NCBI RefSeq assembly: GCF_014137975.1
Contig: NZ_JACGWZ010000008.1
Coordinates: 62,001 to 126,000, forward strand
Length of the DNA: 64,000 bases
Origin: Halosaccharopolyspora lacisalsi
Lineage (GTDB): Bacteria; Actinomycetota; Actinomycetes; Mycobacteriales; Pseudonocardiaceae
Direction: 5' to 3'
Shown here: positions 36,389-44,812 of the stretch, piece after piece
How positions within the stretch are numbered: position 1 is the first letter of the stretch
Layout: each line of letters begins with the position of its first letter
The notes under the pieces: model-generated
Told to the model about the DNA's origin: nothing
The model's database searches: none
The model's input: the letters and a program-made list of their open reading frames with translations, nothing else
Made by a program: the position numbers and the translations under genes

Positions 36389-37093
36389 GTGCCCGACCGG
36401 AAGCAGCTCCCCGACAGCCGTGCCGACCGCATCCTCGATGCCGCCGGCGAGCTGTTACTGCGCCTCGGGCACCGCAAGGTCACCATCGCCGACGTCGCCA
36501 AGCAGGCCCGCATCGGCAAGGGAACGGTCTACCTGCACTGGCGCACCAAGGACCTGCTGTTCCAGGCGCTGCTGGCGCGCGAGTCCGTGGAACTGCTCGA
36601 TGAAGCCCTGGCCGAGCTGCGCCGCGACCCCTCGGAAGTCCGACCGCACCGCCTCATGCGCACGATGTTCCTGGCCACCGAGCGGCGACCGCTGGTCAAG
36701 GCGCTGCTGACCGGGGACATGGAGATGCTCGGCAGTCTCGCCGACAGTCAGCTGGGCAGGCAGGACGCCGTCTCCAACGCCGAGTACTTCGCCAGCATGA
36801 CCCGGCACGGCCTGCTGCGCACCGACGTCGCGCACCTCGACTACACCATGAACGCGGCGCTGACCGGGTTCTTCGTGATCGACGGCCTCCAGCCCGCCGC
36901 CGACGTCCCGGACGTGGAGGCCAGGGCCGACGGTCTCGCCCACACCGTCCGGTACGCCTTCGAACCGCAAGGCCAACCGGACCCCGACGCACTGGCCGCG
37001 GCGGCGGCCGAGGTCACCGCCGTGTTCGAGGAGATGAGTTCCAACCTCGGCCAGTGGATCTACTCCCACGACCCGGCACCGCGATCCGACTGA
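36389..37093 (+). CDS. TetR-family transcriptional regulator
   Basis: This 234-residue protein has a canonical N-terminal helix-turn-helix: RADRILDAAGELLLRLG, VTIADVAKQARIGKGTVYLHWRTKDLL (recognition helix KGTVYLHW). The C-terminal ligand-binding domain is all-helical. The GTG start follows GAAGGAG with a five-base spacer. It is followed 26 bases later by the P450 gene and presumably represses the pair through the inverted repeat upstream, released by a P450 substrate. Confidence 0.93.
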   Translation: MPDRKQLPDSRADRILDAAGELLLRLGHRKVTIADVAKQARIGKGTVYLHWRTKDLLFQALLARESVELLDEALAELRRDPSEVRPHRLMRTMFLATERRPLVKALLTGDMEMLGSLADSQLGRQDAVSNAEYFASMTRHGLLRTDVAHLDYTMNAALTGFFVIDGLQPAADVPDVEARADGLAHTVRYAFEPQGQPDPDALAAAAAEVTAVFEEMSSNLGQWIYSHDPAPRSD

Positions 37094-37119
37094 CCGGGTC
37101 CGACCGAAAGGGCACCACC

Positions 37120-38307
37120 ATGACCACCGCCCCCGCCCCGTGGAACCTCGACCAGCGCCAGTTCTGGCTGCACGGCCACCAGCCCTCCGAAGCGGTCGGC
37201 TTCGACCCGAAGACCGGGATGTGGAACGTCTACGGCTACGCCGAGGCGTTGGACGTGCTCAGCGCCCCGAAGACCTTCTCCTCCTACACCGGGCGCCTGA
37301 TGCCCCAGGAGGACCAGTTCGCCGAGGGCAACCTGGTCCAGATGGACCCACCGGCGCACAACAAGCTGCGCAAGCTCGTCAGCCACGCCTTCACCCCGAA
37401 GGTGGTGGCGAACCTGGAGCCCCGCATCAGCGAGCTGACCCGCGAGCTGCTCGACGCGGCCGCGGGCTCCGGCCGGATGGAGCTCGTCCGGGATCTGGCC
37501 TACCCGCTACCGGTGATCGTCATCGCCGAGCTGCTCGGCGTGCCCAGCAGCGACCGCCACCTGTTCAAGCAGTGGGTGGACGCGATGATGCAGCAGTCCC
37601 AGGAGTTCTCGCTCGACGAGATCGCCGATCAGCAGAACCCGGACATGCAGTACGCCACGGAGCAGTTCCAGCACCTGTCCGACTACATCGGCGAGCACGC
37701 CGCCGAGCGACGCAAGCAGCCCCGCGAGGACCTGCTGACCAAGCTCGTCGAGGCCGAGGTCGACGGGGAGCGGCTCAGCCGGGAGGAGGTGGTCAACTTC
37801 GCCAACGTCCTGCTGGTCGCCGGTCACATCACCACGACGATGCTGCTCGGCAACACCACGCTGTGCCTGGACGCGCACCCGCAGGCGCAGGAGTCCGTGC
37901 GCGCGGACCGCTCGAAGGTGCCCGCCGCGATCGAGGAGTCGCTGCGGTTCCTCAGCCCGTTCGCCGTGGTGGCCCGGGTCACCAATCACGAGGCCGAGAT
38001 CGGCGGCAGGACCGTGCCCGCCGACCAGCTGCTCATGGTCTGGAGCGCGGCGGCCAACCGCGACTCCCGGCAGTTCACCGCCCCGGACACCTTCGACATC
38101 ACCAGGGACCCGAACCCGCACATCGCCTTCGGGCGCGGCATCCACTTCTGCATCGGCGCACCGCTGGCGCGGCTGGAGGGGCGGGTGGCGATGAACATCC
38201 TGCTCGACCGGTTCCCGGAGCTGCGCACCGACCCCGACCGGCCCCCGGAGTTCCAGCCCAGCCCCTACATGACCGGCGTGAACAAGCTCCCGCTGGTGAC
38301 GGGCTGA
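37120..38307 (+). CDS. Cytochrome P450 with altered I-helix
   Basis: This 395-residue soluble P450 has heme loop FGRGIHFCIGAPLARLE (Cys ligand about residue 347) and ExxR in EESLRF. The I-helix motif, usually AG-x-(D/E)-T-T, reads VAGHITTTM. The acidic residue of the acid-alcohol pair is Ile, so proton delivery to the bound oxygen must differ; substrate-assisted catalysis is known in such variants. GAAAGGG precedes the ATG. It is co-transcribed with the TetR regulator. The redox partner is not encoded here. Confidence 0.93.
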   Translation: MTTAPAPWNLDQRQFWLHGHQPSEAVGFDPKTGMWNVYGYAEALDVLSAPKTFSSYTGRLMPQEDQFAEGNLVQMDPPAHNKLRKLVSHAFTPKVVANLEPRISELTRELLDAAAGSGRMELVRDLAYPLPVIVIAELLGVPSSDRHLFKQWVDAMMQQSQEFSLDEIADQQNPDMQYATEQFQHLSDYIGEHAAERRKQPREDLLTKLVEAEVDGERLSREEVVNFANVLLVAGHITTTMLLGNTTLCLDAHPQAQESVRADRSKVPAAIEESLRFLSPFAVVARVTNHEAEIGGRTVPADQLLMVWSAAANRDSRQFTAPDTFDITRDPNPHIAFGRGIHFCIGAPLARLEGRVAMNILLDRFPELRTDPDRPPEFQPSPYMTGVNKLPLVTG

Positions 38308-38317
38308 CACCGACCGG

Positions 38318-38356
38318 GGTGTGAGCCCGTCACAGCCGCATCACCGGGCTCACACC
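38318..38356. terminator. Bidirectional hairpin between P450 and MFS genes
   Basis: A perfect 12-bp inverted repeat (GGTGTGAGCCCG with its complement) and 15-base loop lie between the convergent genes, the right arm including the last codons of the MFS gene. Confidence 0.7.
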
Positions 38357-39549
38357 TCGGCTTTCCGCTCCTCCGCGGTCGTGTCGTTCTCCGGGGCGTC
38401 CCGGTGCTGCCGGACCGCGCCGTCGGAGGGCATGCGGCGGAAGAGCACGAGAGCGAGGACCGAGACGACGGCCGCCGCCGGGCCGAGAGCACCCCAGCCC
38501 CACTCCGCCACGACGGCACCGCCGGTGAACCCGCCGAGTCCCATCCCGAAGTACAGCGCCGAGGAGTTGAGCGCGATCACCATCGCCGTGGCGGTCGGCG
38601 CCAGCGAGATCAGCCGGTGCTGCACGGCGGGCATGATGCCCCAGCCGCCGAATCCCCACAGCACCAGCAACGTCCCCATCGCCACCACGGAGAAACCGGC
38701 CAACGGCAGGAAAGCGAGCCCGATCGCGAGCACCAGCAGCGAGCCGACGATGCCGACGGTCGAGCCGTAGCGGTCGGTGATCCGCCCGACCACGACGTTG
38801 CCAGCGGCGCCGGCTGCGCCGTAGACGAACAGCAGCAGACCCACCGTGGTCGCTCCCGCCCCGGTGAGGGCACCGAGCATCGGAGAGGCGTAGGTGTAAG
38901 CGGCGAAGTCGGCCAGCGAGCCGAGCAGCGAGACCACCAGCACCCACACCACGGCCCTGTTGCGCAGTGGTGCGAGCCGCTGACCGGACGCGGCGGGTTC
39001 CGGCGCCGGAACCCGGGGCAGCACCAGCAGCACCGCCGAGGCCAGCACTCCCAGCAGCGCCACCATCGCGAACAGTCCCTTGTAGCCGAGCGGCCCCACG
39101 AGCAGCACCCCGAGCGGCACACCGATCACGGTGGCCAGCGTCAGCCCACTGAGGACCACCGAGACCGCGCGCCCCCTGCGATCCAGCGGGACGAGGTCCG
39201 AGGCGATCACCACGGCCGTGGGGGTGAACAGGCTCGCCCCGAGCGCGGCGAGGATCCGGGCCGCGGTCATCGAACCGAAGTCCGGTGCCACGGCGGTGCC
39301 GAGGCTGCCCACGACGAACAGCCCCAGTGACAGCCACAGCAGCTGCCGCCGCTCCCAGCGCCCTGCCAGACCGGACAGCAGCGGAGCACTGATCGCGTAG
39401 GTGAATGCGTGCACGGTGACGAGTTGCCCCGCCGTGGTCACGGGGACGTCGAGATGCGCTGCGACGGCGGGAAGTACACCGGCGATCAAGTAGGAACCGG
39501 TGTTGATAACGAAGGCACCGACGGCCAGCGCCAACAGTCGTACGGGCAT
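38350..39549 (-). CDS. MFS exporter (DHA1/AraJ type)
   Basis: This 399-residue protein has twelve membrane segments and the DHA1 signatures. Motif A is GLAGRWERRQLL in loop 2-3. The arginine-containing helix 4 is RILAALGASLFTPTAVVIASDLV, followed by DRRGRAVSVVLSGLTLATVIGVPLG (antiporter motif C). Relatives AraJ/YdhP-like proteins export sugars, drugs or purines with H+. The C-terminus is charged and disordered (about 30 residues). There is no regulator next to it. Confidence 0.92.
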   Translation of the reverse strand: MPVRLLALAVGAFVINTGSYLIAGVLPAVAAHLDVPVTTAGQLVTVHAFTYAISAPLLSGLAGRWERRQLLWLSLGLFVVGSLGTAVAPDFGSMTAARILAALGASLFTPTAVVIASDLVPLDRRGRAVSVVLSGLTLATVIGVPLGVLLVGPLGYKGLFAMVALLGVLASAVLLVLPRVPAPEPAASGQRLAPLRNRAVVWVLVVSLLGSLADFAAYTYASPMLGALTGAGATTVGLLLFVYGAAGAAGNVVVGRITDRYGSTVGIVGSLLVLAIGLAFLPLAGFSVVAMGTLLVLWGFGGWGIMPAVQHRLISLAPTATAMVIALNSSALYFGMGLGGFTGGAVVAEWGWGALGPAAAVVSVLALVLFRRMPSDGAVRQHRDAPENDTTAEERKAEV

Positions 39550-39923
39550 GGGCGTTCCTTCGCCGACACGGGAGACGGGAGTGGTGGTGAGTGAGCACTC
39601 GAAAGCCGCCCCGGCGGGACGGCACCCGGCATGTCGATGAACGAACCGCCAGTGTTACCCACCGTGACGTAGTGCACGATTCGGGGAGCTCGAGGGCTGG
39701 AGCCGACGCCCTCGAACCACCCCGAACCGACCCGAAAACAATTCGGCAGTTGAACCACAATCCGACACGCCCGAGCGGATGGACCACCACACAATAAGGT
39801 GAATTACTCCGCTTGCGCTGGCGGCACCACGGAAATCGGGTATACAAAAAGAGCACACCCCATGAGAAACCGGCCTTTCCGGGCCGGAACAGGGGAACAC
39901 GTCACGAGGAAGGAAGACACACG
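39550..39923. other. Divergent intergenic region MFS / small secreted protein
   Basis: No gene is supported. The central part (39700-39870) is A/T-richer than average and should hold promoters in both directions. A hairpin CCGGCC-TTTCC-GGGCCGG lies near 39871, before a GAGGAAGGAAG ribosome-binding site. Confidence 0.4.
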
Positions 39924-40157
39924 ATGCGTTCGCTCTCTCGCGCGGTTGTCGCCGGTGCTCTCGCCCTGCCCATGACCTTCGCCGGCGCGGGTCTCGCCGC
40001 CGCTTGCCCCGACAAGGGGGACGGAAACCACCACCACAAGAGTGACAACCACTCCAAGCACGAGAAGCACACCAAGTGGTCCTGGGGCTGGAAGTGGACT
40101 CAGGTCAACGTTTCCGACAATGACAAGACGGTCATCAACGCCGGCATCATCGACTGA
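39924..40157 (+). CDS. Small secreted His/Lys-rich protein
   Basis: This 77-residue precursor has a signal peptide (cleavage near GLAAA, residue 27). The mature part begins CPDKGDGNHHHKSDNHSKHE, rich in His, Lys and Asn, then WSWGWKWTQVNVSDNDK. The His cluster could bind Zn, Cu or Ni, and the Trp-rich stretch could contact wall or membrane. No family is recognised. Short exported proteins of this type are frequent in Pseudonocardiales. GAGGAAGG precedes the ATG, and a very strong terminator follows, so it is probably an independently and strongly expressed gene. Confidence 0.72.
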   Translation: MRSLSRAVVAGALALPMTFAGAGLAAACPDKGDGNHHHKSDNHSKHEKHTKWSWGWKWTQVNVSDNDKTVINAGIID

Positions 40158-40174
40158 GAACACCGGTAGCATCG

Positions 40175-40221
40175 AAGCCGAACGGGGCTCCACCCATAGC
40201 AGCACGGGCCCCGTTCGGCTT
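40175..40221 (+). terminator. Strong hairpin after the His-rich secreted protein
   Basis: A perfect 14-bp stem (AAGCCGAACGGGGC and its complement) and 19-base loop, closing in CTTTCG. Confidence 0.75.
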
Positions 40222-40425
40222 TCGTTGCTGTCAACGATTCCTCGACGACGAGCGAAACAGCGGGAAAGCACCGCAGGAGAAAACGTTTCGCGACATTCCG
40301 GAACTCGTCCACGCGGCGGCGTCACGTCCGCTGATCGCCGAACGCTCCCGGGGGAGCGGGGACTCGGGTACGCGGACGGGGCCACCGAGCACCCCCTGGT
40401 TCGGGGTTGATGCGCTCGATGTTCG

Positions 40426-40815
40426 TCAGCGACTCCGGAGGGCCTTGATGATCAGTTGCCCGACGACGAGGTAGATCAGGGCGGCCAACCCGTAGTTCAG
40501 CACGACGCCCAGCACCGCGCCCTCGGGCGTGAAGACGTCACCCAGGCCCAGCACCAGCGTTTGGGCCAGCGCGTAGACGACCGAGACGAACTCGTTGCCC
40601 TGGTTCGCGTCGAACACGACGAAAAGGACGTGCAGGGCGAAAACGGTGACGACCACGCCGACCGCGGAGCGAATGATGTTGGCGACGGTGTTGGCGCCGT
40701 CGCCGCGGGACCCACGCCCGGGGGCGGGCTCCTGGGGGTACCCACCCTGCTGCGGATGGTGGCCCCGATTGTGCGGCGGGTGAGGATTGGGACCCTGATT
40801 CGAGGGGGAATTCAT
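40426..40815 (-). CDS. Small two-helix membrane protein with Pro/His-rich N-terminus
   Basis: This 129-residue protein has a disordered N-terminus (about 1-45: Asn, Pro, Gln, His, Gly), then membrane helices at about 52-72 (VVVTVFALHVLFVVFDAN) and 98-122 (LNYGLAALIYLVVGQLII). The helices and the LHxxFVxxD signature match the 96-residue protein at 7349-7639, which lacks the N-terminal tail. The family is unnamed to my knowledge. It is divergent from the LCP gene. Confidence 0.72.
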   Translation of the reverse strand: MNSPSNQGPNPHPPHNRGHHPQQGGYPQEPAPGRGSRGDGANTVANIIRSAVGVVVTVFALHVLFVVFDANQGNEFVSVVYALAQTLVLGLGDVFTPEGAVLGVVLNYGLAALIYLVVGQLIIKALRSR

Positions 40816-41134
40816 GGGCGGCGATTGTGTTGATCGACTCCCCGGAACGACAACCCCGCACGAAGGAAATTTCCTGAGAGAGTTGTCACGTAACACTCAA
40901 AAAACATGAAAACTACTCAACAAAAGAGCTGACCAGGGATTTCGTAAAGTTGATTTCAACAACCAGCGAACAGTGCAACCCTTTTTCGTTGCACGGCACA
41001 ATTTTTGGCGCCGCGTTGCGCACTATGGGTTCACTTCGATTTTAGGCCGCATGACTCTGTTACGCTTCCGCGCTGACCGGTCGAGGACGAAGAAAAGAGT
41101 CCGATGTCGCGCGAGACGAGGTTCAAATAACAGC
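40816..41134. other. A/T-rich divergent promoter region
   Basis: No gene is seen. The stretch is clearly A/T-richer than the chromosome and includes a short palindrome GTTGATTTCAAC near 40950. It must contain promoters for the two-helix protein and for the LCP-kinase operon. An in-frame extension of the LCP gene to 40973 has no ribosome-binding site and basic, unlikely sequence. Confidence 0.4.
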
Positions 41135-42160
41135 ATGAATTACTCGCAGCAACAGCACTATTACGAAAAGTCGCGGCCACCGGTTCGTCGGAAGCGCCGT
41201 GGACGCAGGGTCCTGGGCGTCCTCGTGGCGCTGCTGCTGGTCCTGGTCGGGTTCGTGGTGTACGTGGACATGTCGCTGAAGCGGGAGAACGCCCTGCCCT
41301 CCGGCGACGATCGTCCGTCCGACGGCCCGGGCACGAACTGGCTGCTCGTGGGCTCGGACAGTCGCCAGGGACTCGGTGCCCAACGGCGAACCGAACTCGG
41401 CGTCGGGGAGGCGGCCGGTCGGCGCACCGACACCGTCATGCTGGTCCACGTCCCGGAGGGCAGCGGCAAGCCGACGATGGTGAGCCTGCCGCGTGACTCC
41501 TACGTGTCCGTTCCCGGGCACGGCGAGGACAAGCTCAACGCCGCGTTCGCCTACGGCGGGTCGCAGCTGCTGACGCGGACGGTCGAGGATGCCACCGGAG
41601 TGCGCATCGACCACTACGCCGAGATCGGGCTGGGCGGCTTCGCGGGCATGACCGACGCGATCGGCGGCGTGAACCTGTGCGTCGACGAGCCCATGCACGA
41701 CCCCAAGGCGAACCTCGACCTGCAGCCGGGCTGCCAGAACCTCGGCGGTCCGCAGGCGCTGGGGTACGTGCGCTCCCGCGCGACCGCACGCGGCGACCTC
41801 GACCGGGTCCAGCGGCAACGCGAGTTCCTCGCCGCGCTGACCGAGAAGGCCTCCAGCCCCGGAGTCCTGCTCAACCCGTTCCGACTGTTCCCCCTGATCA
41901 CGAACACCGCCGGCGCGTTCCGGGTCGACCAGGGCGACCACGTCTGGCACCTGGCGAGCCTGGCATGGGCGATGAACGGCATCGCCTCCGGGCAGGGCGT
42001 GACCACCACCGTGCCGTTCGGCGAGTTCGGCGAGACCGACGGCGGCGCCTCGGTGGTCGAGTGGGATCAGGACAAGGCCGAAACGCTGTTCCGCGCGCTG
42101 GCCACCGACACCCCGGTTCCGCAGGAGGTCATCACCAACACCGCCTCGATGGGCAACTGA
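41135..42160 (+). CDS. LytR-CpsA-Psr (LCP) family cell-wall glycopolymer ligase
   Basis: This 341-residue protein has a basic cytoplasmic N-terminus (RRKRRGRR), one membrane helix (about 27-46) and an extracytoplasmic LCP domain. The domain includes WLLVGSDSR, RTDTVMLVHVP, SLPRDSYVSVPG, KLNAAFAYGG, IGGVNLCVDEP, and YVRSRATARGDLDRVQRQREFL, where the Arg cluster binds the lipid pyrophosphate. LCP proteins attach arabinogalactan or teichoic-type polymers to peptidoglycan. The start is unsure because no good ribosome-binding site is seen. It leads an operon ending in a Ser/Thr kinase. Confidence 0.93.
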   Translation: MNYSQQQHYYEKSRPPVRRKRRGRRVLGVLVALLLVLVGFVVYVDMSLKRENALPSGDDRPSDGPGTNWLLVGSDSRQGLGAQRRTELGVGEAAGRRTDTVMLVHVPEGSGKPTMVSLPRDSYVSVPGHGEDKLNAAFAYGGSQLLTRTVEDATGVRIDHYAEIGLGGFAGMTDAIGGVNLCVDEPMHDPKANLDLQPGCQNLGGPQALGYVRSRATARGDLDRVQRQREFLAALTEKASSPGVLLNPFRLFPLITNTAGAFRVDQGDHVWHLASLAWAMNGIASGQGVTTTVPFGEFGETDGGASVVEWDQDKAETLFRALATDTPVPQEVITNTASMGN

Positions 42161-42179
42161 TCACGACGAAGGAGTGGAA

Positions 42180-42533
42180 ATGAGCGAGCACGGAGGCGAC
42201 GCGGAACAGGCAGCGCGCGCCTACGAGGACGCACTCGCCGAGGTCGGCTTCCTCGGACGTCACGCGAGTCCGGAAGACGAGACGGGTCAGCTACACGCGT
42301 TGCGGACGCAGCTGCTCCGGCTCGTGGACGCGCTGCCGAGCACCTCCCGGCCCCGGAGACAGTGCGAACACTGCGGCGGCCAGCGCGAGGTAGCCGCCGT
42401 GCACGCTCAGTACGGCGCCGGCACCGCGCCCGAGTTCGTCACCAGCCGACAGCGCTGTCCGCTGTGCTGGGGCACGGGACTGGCCCTGAAGCTGCCGCCG
42501 GTGGACCAACGGGGGTACATCGATGACACCTGA
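42180..42533 (+). CDS. Small zinc-knuckle protein (DnaJ-type CxxC pair)
   Basis: This 117-residue protein has a helical N-terminus (EQAARAYEDALAEVG) and a C-terminal zinc module. CEHCGG and CPLCWGTG are about 33 residues apart, resembling the C-x-x-C-x-G-x-G repeats of the DnaJ central domain. No family is recognised. GGAG lies five bases before the ATG. It follows the LCP gene by 19 bases and overlaps the next gene by 11, so translation is coupled within the operon. Confidence 0.8.
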   Translation: MSEHGGDAEQAARAYEDALAEVGFLGRHASPEDETGQLHALRTQLLRLVDALPSTSRPRRQCEHCGGQREVAAVHAQYGAGTAPEFVTSRQRCPLCWGTGLALKLPPVDQRGYIDDT

Positions 42534-42795
42534 TGCGGACGAGACCAATCCCGTAGCCGCGAGGGTCGGGGCCGTCGATCCGCTCTGCTGGTTCCTGGTC
42601 GCCTCGATGCTGCTCACGGCGATCCTGATGGCGGTCCTCGGAATGATCGTGGTCGTCCTCGTTATCGTGCTCCCGGCCATCGCGGTCCCGGTGTTCGACT
42701 CCCGGGTGAACCGCCCCGGTTCCGGGAGTCCCGGTCCATTCGCGCGGACGCACCGCATGAAACCCGTGGACAGGCGCGGAAGGACGAGCCCGTGA
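42523..42795 (+). CDS. Small membrane protein in LCP-kinase operon
   Basis: This 90-residue protein has one long or two short membrane helices (about 18-60, LCWFLVASMLLTAILMAVLGMIVVVLVIVLPAI would span the segment). A basic, Pro/Arg-rich C-terminus follows. The first residues overlap the zinc-knuckle gene and the last overlap the kinase GTG start (GTGA). It is unrecognised. Position suggests a membrane partner of the kinase or the LCP protein. Confidence 0.78.
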   Translation: MTPDADETNPVAARVGAVDPLCWFLVASMLLTAILMAVLGMIVVVLVIVLPAIAVPVFDSRVNRPGSGSPGPFARTHRMKPVDRRGRTSP

Positions 42796-44402
42796 GTGAC
42801 GAGGGGGAGCTGCTCGCTGACCGGTACCGCTTGCGGTGCCGGCTCGGCAGCGGAGCGATGGGGGTCGTCTGGCAGGCCACCGACGAGCTCTTGCAGCGAC
42901 CCGTCGCGGTCAAGCAGCTGCTCCCCCAACCCGGCCTCGACGCCGCGCGCGTCGAGGAGGCGCGGCAACGGGCGATGCGTGAGGGGCGACTCGCCGCGAG
43001 GCTGCACCACCCGAACGCCGTGGCCGTGCACGACGTCACCGAGCACGAGGGCCTTCCGGTGCTGGTGATGGAGTACGCGCCTTCCCGCAGCCTCGCGGAC
43101 GTGCTCGCGGAGCAGGGCACCATGACGCCGGAGGCGGTGGCCGGTATCGGTGCCCAGACCGCTTCGGCGCTGGAGGCCGCACACGCGGTGGGGATCGTCC
43201 ACCGGGACGTCAAACCGGGCAACGTGCTCCTCGGTTCGGACGGCACGGTCAAGATCACCGACTTCGGCATCTCCCACGCCGCGGACGACGTCGTCGTGAC
43301 TCGGACCGGCATCCTCGCGGGCACGCCCGCCTACCTGGCCCCCGAGATCGCCCGGGGCCACTCCCCCACGCCCAGCTCCGACGTCTTCTCCCTCGCCGCC
43401 ACCCTGTACGAGGCGGTCGAAGCGAGAACCCCGTTCGACCACGGCAGCGACAACTCGCTGGCCCTGCTGCACGTGGTCGCCGCGGGCAACGCCCTGCCGC
43501 CCCGACGCGCGGGACCGCTCGCAACGGTGTTGACGCACATGTTGAAAGCCGACCCGGCCCAACGACCGGAGCTGGCCCAGGCCCGCGAGGCCATGCGCGC
43601 CGTCGCGGTGGGAACGTCGTTGCCCACCGCTGTCGACCACCTCGCCCACGAGGTTCCCGCCCGGCCCCTCGACCGCACCGCCACAGCTCCTCCGCCGGGC
43701 GAGGGGCGCAACGGAACCCGCCTGGACGCACGACCCCTCGATCAACGGCCAGGGCCCCGTGGAGGACACCCCGGCGCGAAACGTCGCCGACTCCTGCTCA
43801 CCGCGGCGGCTGTCGCCGTCGCGGTCCTCACCGGGGTGCTCGTGGCGGCCCAGCTCGGCCCGGGCGGTGATCCCGCGCCGCAGGCGTCCCCGGCCAGTCG
43901 GACCCTCGCACCCCACCAGCTCGAACGGATCGCCTCGGACTACTACGCCCTGCTGCCCGAGCACCCCGACAACGCGTGGAGACGTCTGGGTCCGGGACTG
44001 CGATCCCGGGGCCACGCTCGGTACGCCGACTTCTGGACCAGCGTCTCCGGAGTCACCGTGTTCTCCGCACCCCGCGCCACCGGGGAGAGGACCGTCCACG
44101 TCGGCGTCGAACTGACCCTGCGCGACGGGACCAGGGTGCGGAAACTCCACCGGCTCGGCATGACCACCACCACGGGAAATCCGCTGATCAACACGGACAC
44201 CGTCCTGCGCAGCGAGCGCATCGCGCCGCCGCCCCCGCCCAGCCCGACCGAGCACGACGAGAGGCACGAGGAGGGCGAGGAAGAGCAGCCGGGCGAGGAG
44301 CACAAGAAGGAGAAGCGGGAGAAGAAGCAGGACAGGAGGGGAGGAAACGAACGGAACAAGGGCGAGAAGGACAAGAAGGACAAGAAGGGCGAGAAGGGCT
44401 AG
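42792..44402 (+). CDS. Transmembrane Ser/Thr protein kinase (PknB-type)
   Basis: This 536-residue kinase has a Gly-loop GSGAMGVVW, VAVK, HRDVKPGNVLL, DFGIS and APEIA, an intact Hanks-type kinase domain (about 1-265). A juxtamembrane Pro/Arg linker is followed by one membrane helix (about 327-347), an extracellular domain of about 120 residues (NTF2-like by pattern, HQLERIASDYYALLPE), a Pro run and a last 55 residues made almost only of Lys, Glu, Asp and Arg. The GTG start overlaps the preceding gene. The kinase shares an operon with an LCP protein, implying control of wall-polymer attachment. The charged tail outside the membrane is unusual and may bind wall polymers. Confidence 0.93.
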   Translation: MSDEGELLADRYRLRCRLGSGAMGVVWQATDELLQRPVAVKQLLPQPGLDAARVEEARQRAMREGRLAARLHHPNAVAVHDVTEHEGLPVLVMEYAPSRSLADVLAEQGTMTPEAVAGIGAQTASALEAAHAVGIVHRDVKPGNVLLGSDGTVKITDFGISHAADDVVVTRTGILAGTPAYLAPEIARGHSPTPSSDVFSLAATLYEAVEARTPFDHGSDNSLALLHVVAAGNALPPRRAGPLATVLTHMLKADPAQRPELAQAREAMRAVAVGTSLPTAVDHLAHEVPARPLDRTATAPPPGEGRNGTRLDARPLDQRPGPRGGHPGAKRRRLLLTAAAVAVAVLTGVLVAAQLGPGGDPAPQASPASRTLAPHQLERIASDYYALLPEHPDNAWRRLGPGLRSRGHARYADFWTSVSGVTVFSAPRATGERTVHVGVELTLRDGTRVRKLHRLGMTTTTGNPLINTDTVLRSERIAPPPPPSPTEHDERHEEGEEEQPGEEHKKEKREKKQDRRGGNERNKGEKDKKDKKGEKG

Positions 44403-44812
44403 CGGGGCGCAAGACGGCGCTGCCCGGTAACCGGCTCGACGCACGGGTGAGTCGATGGCGAAGCAGCGCAGGACTCGCCGTCCTCGCCACTCCACACACG
44501 ACACACACGACGAATGACGACTCGTCACGTGATCGAGAGTCGTTTCGGACCCGAGCAACCGGGGCCGGTATCCGCATCGACACCCCGAACATCCTCACCC
44601 GCACCTACTGGCCCATGATCAGTCGCGGGTACCGCTGGTTCCGCACCGGCTCCGACGCACCAGCGCGGACGGCCGCCGGTAGGCACTTCAGCAGGAACGA
44701 TCCGTCACTCGCGCGAACGGGGATGCGTCGAACCGGCCACGCTTCCCACGTGAAAGATCACCACCAGGCATGATGCTCAGCCACAGAACCCCACCGACCT
44801 CCATCGTCAGCC
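44403..44812. other. Gene-free stretch at the start of a degenerate region
   Basis: No coding or RNA gene is supported. Base composition and codon phase are irregular compared with the flanks. It separates the kinase operon from the decayed genes that follow. Confidence 0.4.

Noticed and set aside
44262-44402. Repetitive AAGGACAAGAAGG-type stretch as a CRISPR or satellite repeat
   Set aside because: It is in frame at the end of the kinase gene and encodes its Lys/Glu tail; repeat units are irregular and there are no spacers. No CRISPR array was found anywhere in the window.
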